This document shows positions 8,941 through 19,662 of a DNA stretch of 64,000 nt, piece after piece. The number at the start of each line of letters is the position of its first letter. Positions within the stretch are counted from its first letter, which is position 1. A program made the position numbers and the translations under genes. The notes below the pieces were generated by a model. That model was not told where the DNA came from and did no database searches. It saw only the letters and a program-made list of their open reading frames with translations. The stretch comes from JBEKUY01 sp049514555 (GTDB taxonomy: Bacteria; Acidobacteriota; Terriglobia; Acidiferrales; UBA7541): the NCBI GenBank assembly GCA_049514555.1, contig JBEKUY010000001.1, positions 620,001 to 684,000 of the forward strand, read 5' to 3'.

Positions 8941-9243
8941 TTGCCGCTCACGTCCGATTGTCTCGTCCTGAGCGCCGTGCTTTTCGGGCTGGGCGTTGTC
9001 GCGTTCATCCTCAAGCGCAACATCATCACGGTGTTCATGTCCATCGAGCTCATGCTCAATGCCGTGAACCTCGCGTTCGTGGCCTTCAGCCGGGTCTGGG
9101 GCAAGATGGACGGCCAGGTGTTCGTGTTCTTCGTGATCGTGGTGGCCGCAGCCGAAGCCGCGGTTGGGCTCGCGATCATCATTCTCATCGCGCGCAACCG
9201 CAAATCGCTTAACGTCGAGCGCGTGGACCAGCTCAAATTCTGA
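8941..9243 (+). CDS. nuoK: NADH-quinone oxidoreductase subunit K (cluster 1)
   Basis: NuoK is a three-helix, 100-residue subunit homologous to MrpC. The first conserved membrane Glu lies in the helix SIELMLNAVNL and the second in AAAEAAVGLAIII, the pair implicated in proton transfer. It starts at a TTG at 8941, 2 bp after nuoJ. Its stop overlaps the nuoL ATG (9243), which implies coupled translation. Confidence 0.92.
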   Translation: MPLTSDCLVLSAVLFGLGVVAFILKRNIITVFMSIELMLNAVNLAFVAFSRVWGKMDGQVFVFFVIVVAAAEAAVGLAIIILIARNRKSLNVERVDQLKF

Positions 9244-11216
9244 TGCTCATCCTTCAGTATCTCTGGATCATTCCCGCGCTGCCGCTGCTGGGTGCAGCGG
9301 TCAACGGCCTTGGCGGGATGTTCGCACGCAAGTGGCCGAATAGACTCGTGAGCGCGGTGGCTCTGAGCTCCACGGGGTTGTCCTTCGCCGCCGTGCTCGA
9401 ACTGGTGCGCGAGGTGATGCACTACGGTCCCGCGCTTCCGGTGTTGAAGCAGTACTTTACGTGGATCACCGCAGGAAACTTCCGCGCGGGGTTCGATTTA
9501 CAGGTCGACCAGCTCACCATCGTGATGCTGCTGGTGGTCACCGGCGTCGGTTGGCTCATCCACATCTACTCGACCGGGTACATGGCGCACGAGGGCGGCT
9601 ACTATCGCTTCTTCGCCTACCTGAACCTGTTCATGTTTTTTATGCTCATCCTCGTCCTCGCTGCGAATTACGTACTGCTCTTCGTCGGCTGGGAGGGCGT
9701 GGGCTTGTCGAGCTATCTTCTGATCGGGTTCTGGTTCCTGAAACAATCCGCCTCGGACGCGGGCAAGAAGGCGTTCATCGTCAATCGCATCGGCGACTTC
9801 GGGTTCATGCTAGGGATGCTCCTCATCTTCCGCACGTTCAACTCCTTGGATTTCAGCGCAGTCTTCAGGCAGGCGAGCCAGCAGCAGCCGGAATCGTACG
9901 GGCAGTTCGGCTTGTTCACCGTGATCTGCCTGCTGCTCTTCGCGGGCGCGACGGGGAAGTCGGCGCAGCTTCCGCTGTACGTCTGGCTGCCCGACGCGAT
10001 GGAAGGCCCCACGCCGGTCAGCGCTTTGATCCATGCCGCGACGATGGTCACCGCCGGTGTGTACATGGTGGCGCGGTCGCACGCGCTGTTCCTCTTATCG
10101 CCGACCGCGCTGTTCGTCGTGGCCGTCATCGGCGCGGCCACCGCGCTCTTTGCCGCCACGATCGGCCTGGTCCAGAACGACATCAAGAGAGTCCTGGCCT
10201 ACTCCACGGTGAGCCAGCTCGGCTACATGTTCCTCGCCTGCGGCGTCGGCGCGTTTTCCGCCGGCATCTTCCACCTGATGACGCACTCGTTTTTCAAGGC
10301 GCTGCTCTTCCTCGCGGCGGGAAGCGCGATCCACGCCATCGGCGGCGAGCAAGACATGCGCAAGATGGGCGGCCTAGCCAGCAAGATTCGGTGGACGTGG
10401 CTCACCATGCTCATGGCCACGCTGGCCATCACCGGCGCGCCCGGCTTCTCCGGCTTTTTCAGCAAGGACGCTATCCTGCTCGCGGCGTTGCGGAACCAGC
10501 ACGGCGGCGCGTGGCTCTATGCGATCGGGCTCGCGACCGCGCTGCTGACGGCGCTGTACATGTTCCGCCTGATCTTCCTCACGTTCTACGGCAAGCCGAG
10601 GTTCGATGAGGGGCAAGTCCACGTTCACGAATCGCCGAACAACATGCTCGTGCCGCTGATGATTTTGGCGGTGCTTTCCATCTGTGGCGGGTGGATGGCG
10701 GCGCCGGAATTCTGGGGACGCGCTAACCATTTCGAGCACTATCTTGCACCGGTTTTGGGCGGCGTCGCTGAATCTGCTTCTGCGACGGCAGAGGCAAACG
10801 TCTACCTGCTGCAGTACGCGGCCATCGCGGTCGGGGTTGCGCTGGTGGGCTTCTTCCTCGCGTGGGGACTCTACATTTGGCGTCCGGAGACTCCCAAACG
10901 CCTCGCCGGTTCACTCCGCGTTGCGTACACGACGCTGCTGAACAAGTATTACGTGGATGAGCTTTACGCTGCCGTCCTTGTCCGGCCGCTCGTGTGGCTT
11001 TCGACGATTTTCTTCTGGAAGGCAGTGGACACGGCCACCATCGACGGCGCCGTCAATGGAGTCGCCACGAGCGCCACCGGCCTAGGCGACCGCTTGCGCC
11101 GCATCCAGTCGGGCAATATCCGCAGCTACGCTGTCTGGGTCGTGATTGGCGCCCTGGCGGTAATTCTGGTGATTTTCTGGCCGCTGCTGCGACCGGCGAT
11201 CGGAACGGTGCGCTGA
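9243..11216 (+). CDS. nuoL: NADH-quinone oxidoreductase subunit L (cluster 1)
   Basis: The 657-residue distal antiporter-like subunit, with the proton-translocating core and the C-terminal lateral helix region. Visible signatures are GWEGVGLSSYLLIGFW, the KSAQLPLYVWLPDAMEGPTPVSALIHAATMV region, NDIKRVLAYSTVSQLGYM and FFSKDAIL. It overlaps nuoK by 1 bp and is followed by nuoM after 1 bp. The cluster 2 paralogue is longer (705 residues) and conserves the same blocks. Confidence 0.94.
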   Translation: MLILQYLWIIPALPLLGAAVNGLGGMFARKWPNRLVSAVALSSTGLSFAAVLELVREVMHYGPALPVLKQYFTWITAGNFRAGFDLQVDQLTIVMLLVVTGVGWLIHIYSTGYMAHEGGYYRFFAYLNLFMFFMLILVLAANYVLLFVGWEGVGLSSYLLIGFWFLKQSASDAGKKAFIVNRIGDFGFMLGMLLIFRTFNSLDFSAVFRQASQQQPESYGQFGLFTVICLLLFAGATGKSAQLPLYVWLPDAMEGPTPVSALIHAATMVTAGVYMVARSHALFLLSPTALFVVAVIGAATALFAATIGLVQNDIKRVLAYSTVSQLGYMFLACGVGAFSAGIFHLMTHSFFKALLFLAAGSAIHAIGGEQDMRKMGGLASKIRWTWLTMLMATLAITGAPGFSGFFSKDAILLAALRNQHGGAWLYAIGLATALLTALYMFRLIFLTFYGKPRFDEGQVHVHESPNNMLVPLMILAVLSICGGWMAAPEFWGRANHFEHYLAPVLGGVAESASATAEANVYLLQYAAIAVGVALVGFFLAWGLYIWRPETPKRLAGSLRVAYTTLLNKYYVDELYAAVLVRPLVWLSTIFFWKAVDTATIDGAVNGVATSATGLGDRLRRIQSGNIRSYAVWVVIGALAVILVIFWPLLRPAIGTVR

Positions 11217-11217
11217 C

Positions 11218-12849
<1,632 letters not shown>

Positions 12850-14298
12850 ATGTCGCCCGTCCTGCGCGAGAACTTCTTTCTGGTGGCCCCAGAGGTCGTG
12901 TGGTGCCTCACGGGCACCCTCCTGATGCTGCTCGCTCCTTTCTGGAAACGCCTGCGTCACGCCTCCGCGATACTCGCCATCCTGGGCGCGGCACTTGGCA
13001 CGATGGCCACCATCTTCCCCGCCACGCGAGGCGGCTCGGCCTTCGGCGGGCTCGTCAGCGCGGACAGCTTCAGCGTCTTCTTCCACGTTCTCGTGGGAAT
13101 CGTGGCCGTCCTGGTGATTCTCGGCGCGGCGTCGTATCTCGAACGCGAGCGTCTTCCTGCCGGAGAATTTTTCGCCCTGCTGCTCTTCGCCACCGCCGGA
13201 ATGGGCGTCCTCGCCGGGGCGCAGGAAATGCTCACCGCGTTTATCGGGCTGGAGATGAGTTCGATCGCCAGCTACATCCTGGCCGGCTATCGCCGCGACG
13301 CGCTTTTCTCGAACGAATCGGCGATGAAGTATTTTCTCCTCGGCTCGTTCGCCACGGCCTTTTTCCTCTACGGAATCGCCCTGCTCTACGGCGCCACCGG
13401 AACCACGCTGCTCCCGCAGATGCAGAAGATCGCGGCCGAGCCGCTCACGGATGCCCGCTGGCTTCTTTTGAAGCTCGGGCTCGCGCTGGTGTTCATCGGC
13501 CTGGCCTTCAAGGTCGCGGCCGCGCCCTTTCAGGTGTGGACTCCGGACGTTTATGAAGGCGCACCCACGCCGGTCACGGCGCTCTTTTCCGCCGGACCCA
13601 AGGCCGCCGCGTTCGCCCTGTTCTTGCGCATTTTCTCGACCGTCACTGCGGCGCACGATTTCTGGTTCTGGGCGGTGTGGATCGTGGCCGCACTGACCAT
13701 GTTTATCGGCAATCTCGGCGCGCTGGTGCAGACCAACGTCAAGCGCATGCTGGCCTACAGCTCCATCGCGCACGCAGGCTACATCCTGGTGGCTTTTGCC
13801 GCGCGCAGCGAAATCGGCGTGGCCGCGGTGCTCTACTACTTGTTGGCTTACGCGATGATGAAGGTTGGCGCCTTCACGCTGGTCGGCTCGCTCAGCGGCG
13901 CCGGCGAGCGCCGCCTGCATCTCGACGATTACGCCGGACTGGGCCAGCGCCAGCCGTACGCCGCCGCCGCGTTCAGTCTTTATCTGCTGTCTTTGCTCGG
14001 CCTACCCATCACCGCGGGATTCCTCGGCAAGTTTTATATCTTCAAAGCCGCCCTGAATTCGCACCTCATCTGGCTGGCCATCCTCATGGCCGTCAACAGC
14101 GTGATTGGCGCGTATTACTATTTGCGTGTGATCGTGGTGATGTACATGCGCGAGTCGAAGCCGGATGCGCCGACGGTGTTCGTTCCGTACGCCGTACGTT
14201 TCGTCCTTTTCGTCACCGCTGCGGGCATCCTGTACTTCGGCCTTTTCCCCAATCGCCTCATGTCTTTTGCCATGAATCCTCACCTCTTCGGCCGCTGA
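12850..14298 (+). CDS. nuoN: NADH-quinone oxidoreductase subunit N (cluster 1)
   Basis: The 482-residue last antiporter-like subunit of the cluster. Diagnostic blocks are FIGLEMSSIASYILAGY, the essential Lys region AFKVAAAPFQVWTPDVYEGAP, NVKRMLAYSSIAHAGYIL and GLPITAGFLGKFYIF. It begins immediately after the nuoM stop and closes the plus-strand cluster, 165 bp before the convergent atpE stop. Confidence 0.94.
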   Translation: MSPVLRENFFLVAPEVVWCLTGTLLMLLAPFWKRLRHASAILAILGAALGTMATIFPATRGGSAFGGLVSADSFSVFFHVLVGIVAVLVILGAASYLERERLPAGEFFALLLFATAGMGVLAGAQEMLTAFIGLEMSSIASYILAGYRRDALFSNESAMKYFLLGSFATAFFLYGIALLYGATGTTLLPQMQKIAAEPLTDARWLLLKLGLALVFIGLAFKVAAAPFQVWTPDVYEGAPTPVTALFSAGPKAAAFALFLRIFSTVTAAHDFWFWAVWIVAALTMFIGNLGALVQTNVKRMLAYSSIAHAGYILVAFAARSEIGVAAVLYYLLAYAMMKVGAFTLVGSLSGAGERRLHLDDYAGLGQRQPYAAAAFSLYLLSLLGLPITAGFLGKFYIFKAALNSHLIWLAILMAVNSVIGAYYYLRVIVVMYMRESKPDAPTVFVPYAVRFVLFVTAAGILYFGLFPNRLMSFAMNPHLFGR

Positions 14299-14388
14299 CC
14301 ATTCGACGAGGATAGTCATCCCCAGCAAGCGGAGCGAGCCGAGGGATCTCTCTTGTGCCGCGAGCTGCGCCGCACAAAAGCGCCCCCC

Positions 14389-14428
14389 GAAAAAACAAGA
14401 AGCCCGGAGGCTTTCGCCCCCGGGCTTC
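14389..14428 (-). terminator. Rho-independent terminator of the nuo2-atp operon
   Basis: A GC-rich hairpin at 14401-14427 (AGCCCGG / CCGGGCT arms with an AGGCTTTCGCCC centre) is followed on the minus strand by TTCTTGTTTTTT (14400-14389). It lies ~35 bp downstream of the atpE stop. The stem is also usable by plus-strand transcripts from nuoN, but there is no U-tract in that direction, so it is a terminator mainly for the minus strand. Confidence 0.8.
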
Positions 14429-14462
14429 GAGAATCCTGAATTGCCTGTCTGTCTCTTCCTGC

Positions 14463-14777
14463 CTACTTTACCTTCAGGAAGATGATGGCGAAGGTGTAGA
14501 GCGCCATCGATTCAATCAGCACCAAGGCCAGAATCAACATGTTCTGGATCACGCCGCTGGCGCCGGGATTCCTGGCCATGCCCTCGGACGCTGCCGCGCT
14601 GGCCTTGCCCTGGGCGTATCCGCACCCGGCCGAGGCAATGGCCATCGCAAAGCCCGAGGTGATCGCCACCCAGTTCGGGGCCGTCGTGGATTGTGCTCCC
14701 GATCCTTGCGCAAACGCCGCCGGTGCCAGGACGCAGACCACGGCGAGCATTGCCAGAGCGATTGCTGCTTTCTTCAT
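14463..14777 (-). CDS. atpE: ATP synthase F0 subunit c
   Basis: The rotor-ring subunit of F0. This 104-residue form has an N-terminal extension that looks like a cleavable signal peptide (MKKAAIALAML...AFA, cut near residue 23) ahead of the two-helix hairpin. Helix 1 has Q56 in GYAQG, the polar loop reads ARNPGA, and helix 2 has the ion-binding carboxylate E89 followed by S90 and Y94 (LIESMALY). Q, ES and Y are part of the ligand set known from Na+-binding c-rings. A strong ribosome site (TTAGGAGGTAAA) precedes the ATG, which fits the need for many copies per complex. It is the last gene of the minus-strand operon, 96 bp after atpB. Confidence 0.93.
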   Translation of the reverse strand: MKKAAIALAMLAVVCVLAPAAFAQGSGAQSTTAPNWVAITSGFAMAIASAGCGYAQGKASAAASEGMARNPGASGVIQNMLILALVLIESMALYTFAIIFLKVK

Positions 14778-14873
14778 GCGACTTTACCTCCTAAGAATTG
14801 GCCGCCGGAGGTGGTTCCCGGACATCCCTCGTACAGCCGGGCTCACACGGATCGGCCGATGAAGCCTGATAAA

Positions 14874-15710
14874 TTAGTGCTCCTCAGCCACGGCCCCGCC
14901 GACATAAATCGCCGGCAGGATCGTGAAGACAAACGCCTGGACAAACCCAACGAAAACGTGCAGCAGAATAAATGCCAGGGGCACAAGCAGCGGGACCGGC
15001 GCAAGAACCCATCCGAGCGCACTCAGGCTCCTGACGTAGAGAAACAGCAGCATCGTCAGCCCGAGAAACGTCACGTACAACAACTCGCTCACCACCATAT
15101 TGACCCAGAGACGAACCGTGAGCGAGAGCAAGCGGGCGAGGTGACTCACCATCTCGATAACCAGCATGATCGCGGACATGATCCAATTCAAGGGAATCGG
15201 AAGGGGCATCTCCGGGCCGGTGAAGTGCTTCACGTACGAAAGCGCACCTTGTTTATGGATACCGCACCAGTTGTAGTACAGAAAGACCACGACGGCGCAA
15301 CCGAGCGGCACCGAATTCACCGCCGTCGGCGAGGAAAACAGCGGGAAAATGCTGACCAAGTTGCACAAAAGCACGAAGATGCCGACGCTGCCCAGCATCG
15401 GGACGTACCGGCTGGACCCGGGCCCGGCCATATTCTCCAGCAGATCGCGGACACCCAGATTCATCGAGTTCGTGATCAGCGCCTCCATGCACTGCTGAGT
15501 CGACCCCGGCCGCTCAACCGACAACCGCGACCGAAGCCAGAGAAAGAACACCGCCGCCAACAGAAAGACAACGAATTCCATGGCAATGTGGTTGGGAATC
15601 GGGTATTTCGGATTCGCCGGTTGAATGTGCAGCGCGGCCAGCAAGGCGGCCGCCGGCTTGCCGAGGAGCAGGTTGATGAGCTTCGTGACTCCGAGGATGT
15701 TTTCTTCCAT
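14874..15710 (-). CDS. atpB: ATP synthase F0 subunit a
   Basis: Subunit a (278 residues) forms the ion half-channels against the c-ring. The essential Arg is in LSLTVRLWVNM, replacing the more common LSLSLRLFGNM. Several hydrophobic helices span the rest, and a conserved Gln in the last helix region (GFVQAFVFTILPAIY) is present. It lies between atpI and atpE. The b and delta subunits and all F1 genes are absent from the window, so the rest of the synthase must be encoded elsewhere. Confidence 0.93.
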   Translation of the reverse strand: MEENILGVTKLINLLLGKPAAALLAALHIQPANPKYPIPNHIAMEFVVFLLAAVFFLWLRSRLSVERPGSTQQCMEALITNSMNLGVRDLLENMAGPGSSRYVPMLGSVGIFVLLCNLVSIFPLFSSPTAVNSVPLGCAVVVFLYYNWCGIHKQGALSYVKHFTGPEMPLPIPLNWIMSAIMLVIEMVSHLARLLSLTVRLWVNMVVSELLYVTFLGLTMLLFLYVRSLSALGWVLAPVPLLVPLAFILLHVFVGFVQAFVFTILPAIYVGGAVAEEH

Positions 15711-15765
15711 GTCGTTACTCGCCGATTCCCATCCGCGGTCTTGCGTCCTCCCACGGCAAGAACGG

Positions 15766-16218
15766 TTATGACTTGTTTCTCAGCAGTTCGTAGGAGAATT
15801 CCGCCAGAACCGCCGCCACCCCTACAAATAGGCCTGCAAGAAAGGCGGCCGCCGGCACCAAAGAGTACGCAAGGATAACATACAGCGCCACACCCAACAA
15901 AATATAGCGGCCGAAGAACTTCGCAAACGCGGCCACGGGAACCTTCGGGGTGCCTGCCGCAGACATCGAGGCACCGGCTTCCTGCGCCATCTGGGGGGCA
16001 GGCACTGCCTCGGGCGCGGGCAAAATCGCCTTCACGCCATGCTTCAGCCACCGGTAGTTGATCCACGCCAACACGGCTCCGGCGGCAAACCCCAGCCCCG
16101 CTCGAAGGCCCCAGCGCACGCCGGCAATCGCAATTCCACAAACGCCAAGAATGAGGATGAGCCTCTCGACTCGCCTCTGCGCGCCCTGATAATCGCCAAA
16201 TCGCGCCGCTAGGGTCAC
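15766..16218 (-). CDS. atpI: AtpI-like ATP synthase accessory membrane protein
   Basis: A 150-residue membrane protein with two predicted helices near residues 18-55 (ILILGVCGIAIAG, GLGFAAGAVLAWINYRWL) and two near 100-140. A polar Pro/Ala-rich segment separates the pairs. The pattern, with AGAVLAWINYRWL, matches the ATP synthase I chain family, which assists c-ring assembly. Its ATG overlaps the atpZ stop (ATGA) and atpB follows. Family call is by architecture and position more than by invariant residues. Confidence 0.75.
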   Translation of the reverse strand: MTLAARFGDYQGAQRRVERLILILGVCGIAIAGVRWGLRAGLGFAAGAVLAWINYRWLKHGVKAILPAPEAVPAPQMAQEAGASMSAAGTPKVPVAAFAKFFGRYILLGVALYVILAYSLVPAAAFLAGLFVGVAAVLAEFSYELLRNKS

Positions 16219-16469
16219 TTCGCCGCGCTCCTGACCCGTCGAATGATCTCCCGCAAACCACCGGCAAAGCCCAGCAAGCCCAGCACCAAGGAAAACACGG
16301 GGAGCGTGCCAAACCTCTTGTCCAGTAAGTATCCCAGCCCGCCCGCAATGATGACCGCCGCGACGAGGATGACGGGAAGTTCCATGGCCATAGCCAGGTC
16401 TCGGGCAAACCCAAGGCCGGTGCGGGGCGGCCGCCCGGGAGATCCGTTGCTTGATGGCTTATCGTCCAA
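16215..16469 (-). CDS. atpZ: AtpZ/AtpI-family small membrane protein
   Basis: An 84-residue protein with a polar N-terminus, two transmembrane helices (LPVILVAAVIIAGGLGYLLDKRFGT and FSLVLGLLGFAGGLREIIR) and a basic tail. The GYLLDKRFGT turn is typical of AtpZ-type proteins found at the head of atp operons. AtpZ and AtpI act together in c-ring assembly and have been linked to Mg2+/Ca2+ handling. It overlaps the 3' end of nuoN2 by 11 bp, which ties the F0 genes to the nuo operon. Confidence 0.75.
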   Translation of the reverse strand: MDDKPSSNGSPGRPPRTGLGFARDLAMAMELPVILVAAVIIAGGLGYLLDKRFGTLPVFSLVLGLLGFAGGLREIIRRVRSAAK

Positions 16470-17961
16470 TGGCGTAAAGAGCGAGCTGGGTGAAGGGCTC
16501 GGGGTAAATTCCCGCCGCTAGGGTGACAAACACGGCCACCGTGAGCGCCACGGCCTGCGCCAGGCTGATCGCCGGCTTCGGCCGCGCGCCGGGCTCCCTC
16601 ATCCAGGCATGCACCACGATCCGGAAATAATAGTACAGCCCCGGCAGGATGTAGAGCGCCGCAAACACGGCGAGCGTATAGTGCCGGCTCATGATCAGCG
16701 CCTGGAAGATGAAGTACTTCCCCATGAAGCCCGCGGTCGGCGGTATTCCCGCGAGAGAGAGCATGAAGATGAGCAGAAGTACCGCCGCCACCGGACTGCG
16801 CTGGTAGAGCCCATTGAGGTCTTCCAGTTCGTCGCCAATGATTCCCTTCCGCCGCAGGACGATCACTACTGCGAACGCGCCGACGGTCATGAAGGCGTAG
16901 GCGAACAGATAGTACATGATCCCCACGAAGCCCGCCGCGTTGAACGCCACCACGCCAAGCAAGAGATACCCCACGTGCGCGATGGAGGAATAGGCCAGCA
17001 GCCGTTTGATATTGGTCTGCGTCAAGGCCGCAAAATTGCCGATGGTCATCGACGCAACCGCCACCGCCGCCACGAGCATCGTCCACATGGCGTGCGACGG
17101 GCCGAACACCACCAGGAAAAGCCGCAGAAGGAGCGCGAAGCTGGCCGTCATCGAGGCCACGCTCACGTAGGCGGTGATGGTGGTCGGCGCTCCCTCGTAC
17201 ACGTCCGGGGCCCACTGATGAAACGGCGCCGCCGCCACCTTGAAGAAAAGTCCCGCAGCGATGGTCACAAACGCGGCCATTAGCAGCCAGTCCGCCTGAC
17301 CCGCCAGCGGGCCCGCTCGCCGGATCGCCAGCGCCTGCGCGATCTCGCCGATGTTCGTTGAACGGCCCATCCCGTAAAGCAGCGAAAAGCCGTAGGCCAG
17401 GATTCCCGAGCTGAACGCCCCGAGGAGCAAGTACTTGAGCGCGGCCTCGTTCGAGCGGCGCTCGCGGCGCAGAAAGCCCGTCAACACATAGAAACTGATG
17501 GCCATGGTTTCGAGGCCGAGGAACTGCACGATCAAGTCGATGCCCGCAGCCATGAACATCATTCCGGCCGTGGCGAAGAGCATCAGCGCGTAATACTCGC
17601 CGTGATCCTCTTCCTCGATTTGCATGTAGCGCGCCGAGAGCAAGATCACCAGCGCCGTCGCCGTCAGAAAAATCAGACCGAAAAACAGGAAAAACTGGTC
17701 CACCACAATCGTGTTGCGAAATCCTAACTGTGGCCCGTACGCGGGCACGCGCACGTACAGCTCCCAAAGGGAGTAGCCGCTGAAAATCACCCCCACCAGC
17801 GCCATCACCGCGTTGAGCGCCTTGGACTGCGCGTCTTCCCAGAGATCGATCAGCAGGATCCCCAGGCCGAAGAGAACGAGCATGATCTCCGGCATGATCA
17901 AATGGAGGTCCACAGGGAATGACGCCTGGATGTGCCGAAGGAGGTTGTAGAGTGTGGTCAT
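16459..17961 (-). CDS. nuoN: NADH-quinone oxidoreductase subunit N (cluster 2)
   Basis: A 500-residue antiporter-like subunit. It has FLGLETMAISFYVLTGF, AAFVTIAAGLFFKVAAAPFHQWAPDVYEGAP with the conserved Lys, TNIKRLLAYSSIAHVGYLL and GIPPTAGFMGKYF. It starts 9 bp after nuoM2 and overlaps atpZ. It is a clear paralogue of the cluster 1 NuoN, but the two differ throughout, so this is not a recent duplication. Confidence 0.93.
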   Translation of the reverse strand: MTTLYNLLRHIQASFPVDLHLIMPEIMLVLFGLGILLIDLWEDAQSKALNAVMALVGVIFSGYSLWELYVRVPAYGPQLGFRNTIVVDQFFLFFGLIFLTATALVILLSARYMQIEEEDHGEYYALMLFATAGMMFMAAGIDLIVQFLGLETMAISFYVLTGFLRRERRSNEAALKYLLLGAFSSGILAYGFSLLYGMGRSTNIGEIAQALAIRRAGPLAGQADWLLMAAFVTIAAGLFFKVAAAPFHQWAPDVYEGAPTTITAYVSVASMTASFALLLRLFLVVFGPSHAMWTMLVAAVAVASMTIGNFAALTQTNIKRLLAYSSIAHVGYLLLGVVAFNAAGFVGIMYYLFAYAFMTVGAFAVVIVLRRKGIIGDELEDLNGLYQRSPVAAVLLLIFMLSLAGIPPTAGFMGKYFIFQALIMSRHYTLAVFAALYILPGLYYYFRIVVHAWMREPGARPKPAISLAQAVALTVAVFVTLAAGIYPEPFTQLALYAIGR

Positions 17962-17970
17962 GCCGATCGC

Positions 17971-19650
17971 CTAGTTCGCCGCCCTGGAATGCTCCGCGGG
18001 CCCGCCTGTGGCGGGCGGCGCGGTCTCGGGGCTCGCCGGAGCCGCTGCCGGTTTCTCCGTCGCGGCCAAGCCTGCCGCGGGCATCGCCCTCGTCGACAGG
18101 ACCCCGATGGATTGAGGCACGGCCGCACGCTCCGCCCTGTAGTAGTCGGGGTTCACGGTCTGTACGATCTGCTCAACCGGTTTCTCCAAGCACTTGAAGA
18201 TCGGCTTCGGGTACACGCCGATCCAGAGCGCGAGAAGAACAAGCGGCACGAGCGTGATGTACTCGCGCAGATTCAGATCGGGAAGATGTTCATTCAATGG
18301 ATTCGTGACCTGGCCGAACATCACTCGTTGGTAGAGCCACAACAGGTAGGCGGCACCGAGAATGATGCCGAGGACGGCCCAAGCGGCCCACTTCATGCTG
18401 ACCTGGAACACGCCCTGCAGAATCGTGAATTCGCCGATGAACCCGTTCAGCAACGGCAGTCCCAGCGAACTCAGGCTCACGATCAGGTACACCGCCGCGA
18501 AATTCGGCATCGGCGTGGAAAGCCCGCCGAAGTCAGAGATCAACCTGGTATGCCGCCGCTCGTAGAGTATGCCGACGATCAAGAAGAGCGCGCCGGTGGA
18601 GATTCCGTGGTTGATCTGCTGGATGACGCTGCCGGAAAGTCCCAGAGGCGTCAGCACAAAGATGCCCAGAGTGATCAATCCCATGTGGCTGACTGAAGAG
18701 TATGCGATCAGGCGTTTCATGTCTTTCTGCATCAGGCACACGAGCGCGCCGTAGATAATCGCGACCAGCGAAAGGAAAATCACGATCCCGGTGATTCTTC
18801 CGCGCATCACCGGATCGCCCGGCAAAAGCGGCAGCGAAAAGCGGATGAAACCGTAGGTCCCCATCTTCAGGAGCACGCCGGCCAGGACCACGGAGCCCGC
18901 CGTCGGCGCCTCGGTGTGCGCGTCGGGCAGCCAGGTGTGGAACGGGAACATGGGCACCTTGATCGCAAACGCGAAGAAGAAACCCCAGAAGAGCCATACC
19001 TTCAGTCCGTCGGGAAACTGGCGCACCGCGGCCAGCAGCGTGGGCACGTCGAACGTGAAGACCCCGGCCCCCTTCGCATAGTGGAAGTAAACCGCCAGGA
19101 TCGCCAACAGCATGATCACCGAGCCCGCCAGCGTGTACAGGAAGAACTTGATCGCCGCGTACAGCCGCCGCTCGCTGCCCCACACGCCGATCAGGAAATA
19201 CATGGGCACCAGCATCACTTCCCAGAAGACGTAGAAGAGGAAGAAGTCGAGCGCCATGAACACGCCCAGCATGCCGGTCTGCAGCAGCAGGAAGAGGATG
19301 TAATACTCCTTCTTGCGCATCTGGATGGCCCGCCACGACGACAGGATGGAAATCGCACCCAGGAGCGTCGTCAGCATCACCAAGAGCAAGCTGATGCCGT
19401 CAATCCCCAGCGAGTAGCGCGCTCCGATGGAGGGAATCCAGTCCAAGCTCTCTTGAAACTGGAAACCGGCCCGGTTCAAGTCGAAGCGCCAGATGAGCGG
19501 CAGCGACACGGCCAGCCCCAGCATCCCGAAGACGTTGCCGATCACCCGCTGGGCGTTGTCCAGCCGCCGCGGCACAAACAGCAGCAGGATGGACCCCGCG
19601 AGCGGAGTGAGGAGGATCACGCTCAGGATGTGATTCGCGAAAAAGTGCAT
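17971..19650 (-). CDS. nuoM: NADH-quinone oxidoreductase subunit M (cluster 2)
   Basis: A 559-residue antiporter-like subunit with RYSLGIDGISLLLVMLT, FWEVMLVPMYFLIGVWG, PMFPFHTWLPDAHTEAPTAGSVVLAGVLLKMG and KDMKRLIAYSSVSHMG. The C-terminal ~40 residues after the last helix form an Ala/Pro-rich low-complexity tail (AAAPASPETAPPATGG). The NuoC of the same cluster has an N-terminal segment of similar composition. It lies 12 bp after nuoL2. Confidence 0.93.
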   Translation of the reverse strand: MHFFANHILSVILLTPLAGSILLLFVPRRLDNAQRVIGNVFGMLGLAVSLPLIWRFDLNRAGFQFQESLDWIPSIGARYSLGIDGISLLLVMLTTLLGAISILSSWRAIQMRKKEYYILFLLLQTGMLGVFMALDFFLFYVFWEVMLVPMYFLIGVWGSERRLYAAIKFFLYTLAGSVIMLLAILAVYFHYAKGAGVFTFDVPTLLAAVRQFPDGLKVWLFWGFFFAFAIKVPMFPFHTWLPDAHTEAPTAGSVVLAGVLLKMGTYGFIRFSLPLLPGDPVMRGRITGIVIFLSLVAIIYGALVCLMQKDMKRLIAYSSVSHMGLITLGIFVLTPLGLSGSVIQQINHGISTGALFLIVGILYERRHTRLISDFGGLSTPMPNFAAVYLIVSLSSLGLPLLNGFIGEFTILQGVFQVSMKWAAWAVLGIILGAAYLLWLYQRVMFGQVTNPLNEHLPDLNLREYITLVPLVLLALWIGVYPKPIFKCLEKPVEQIVQTVNPDYYRAERAAVPQSIGVLSTRAMPAAGLAATEKPAAAPASPETAPPATGGPAEHSRAAN

Positions 19651-19662
19651 AACTCTCGCCTT

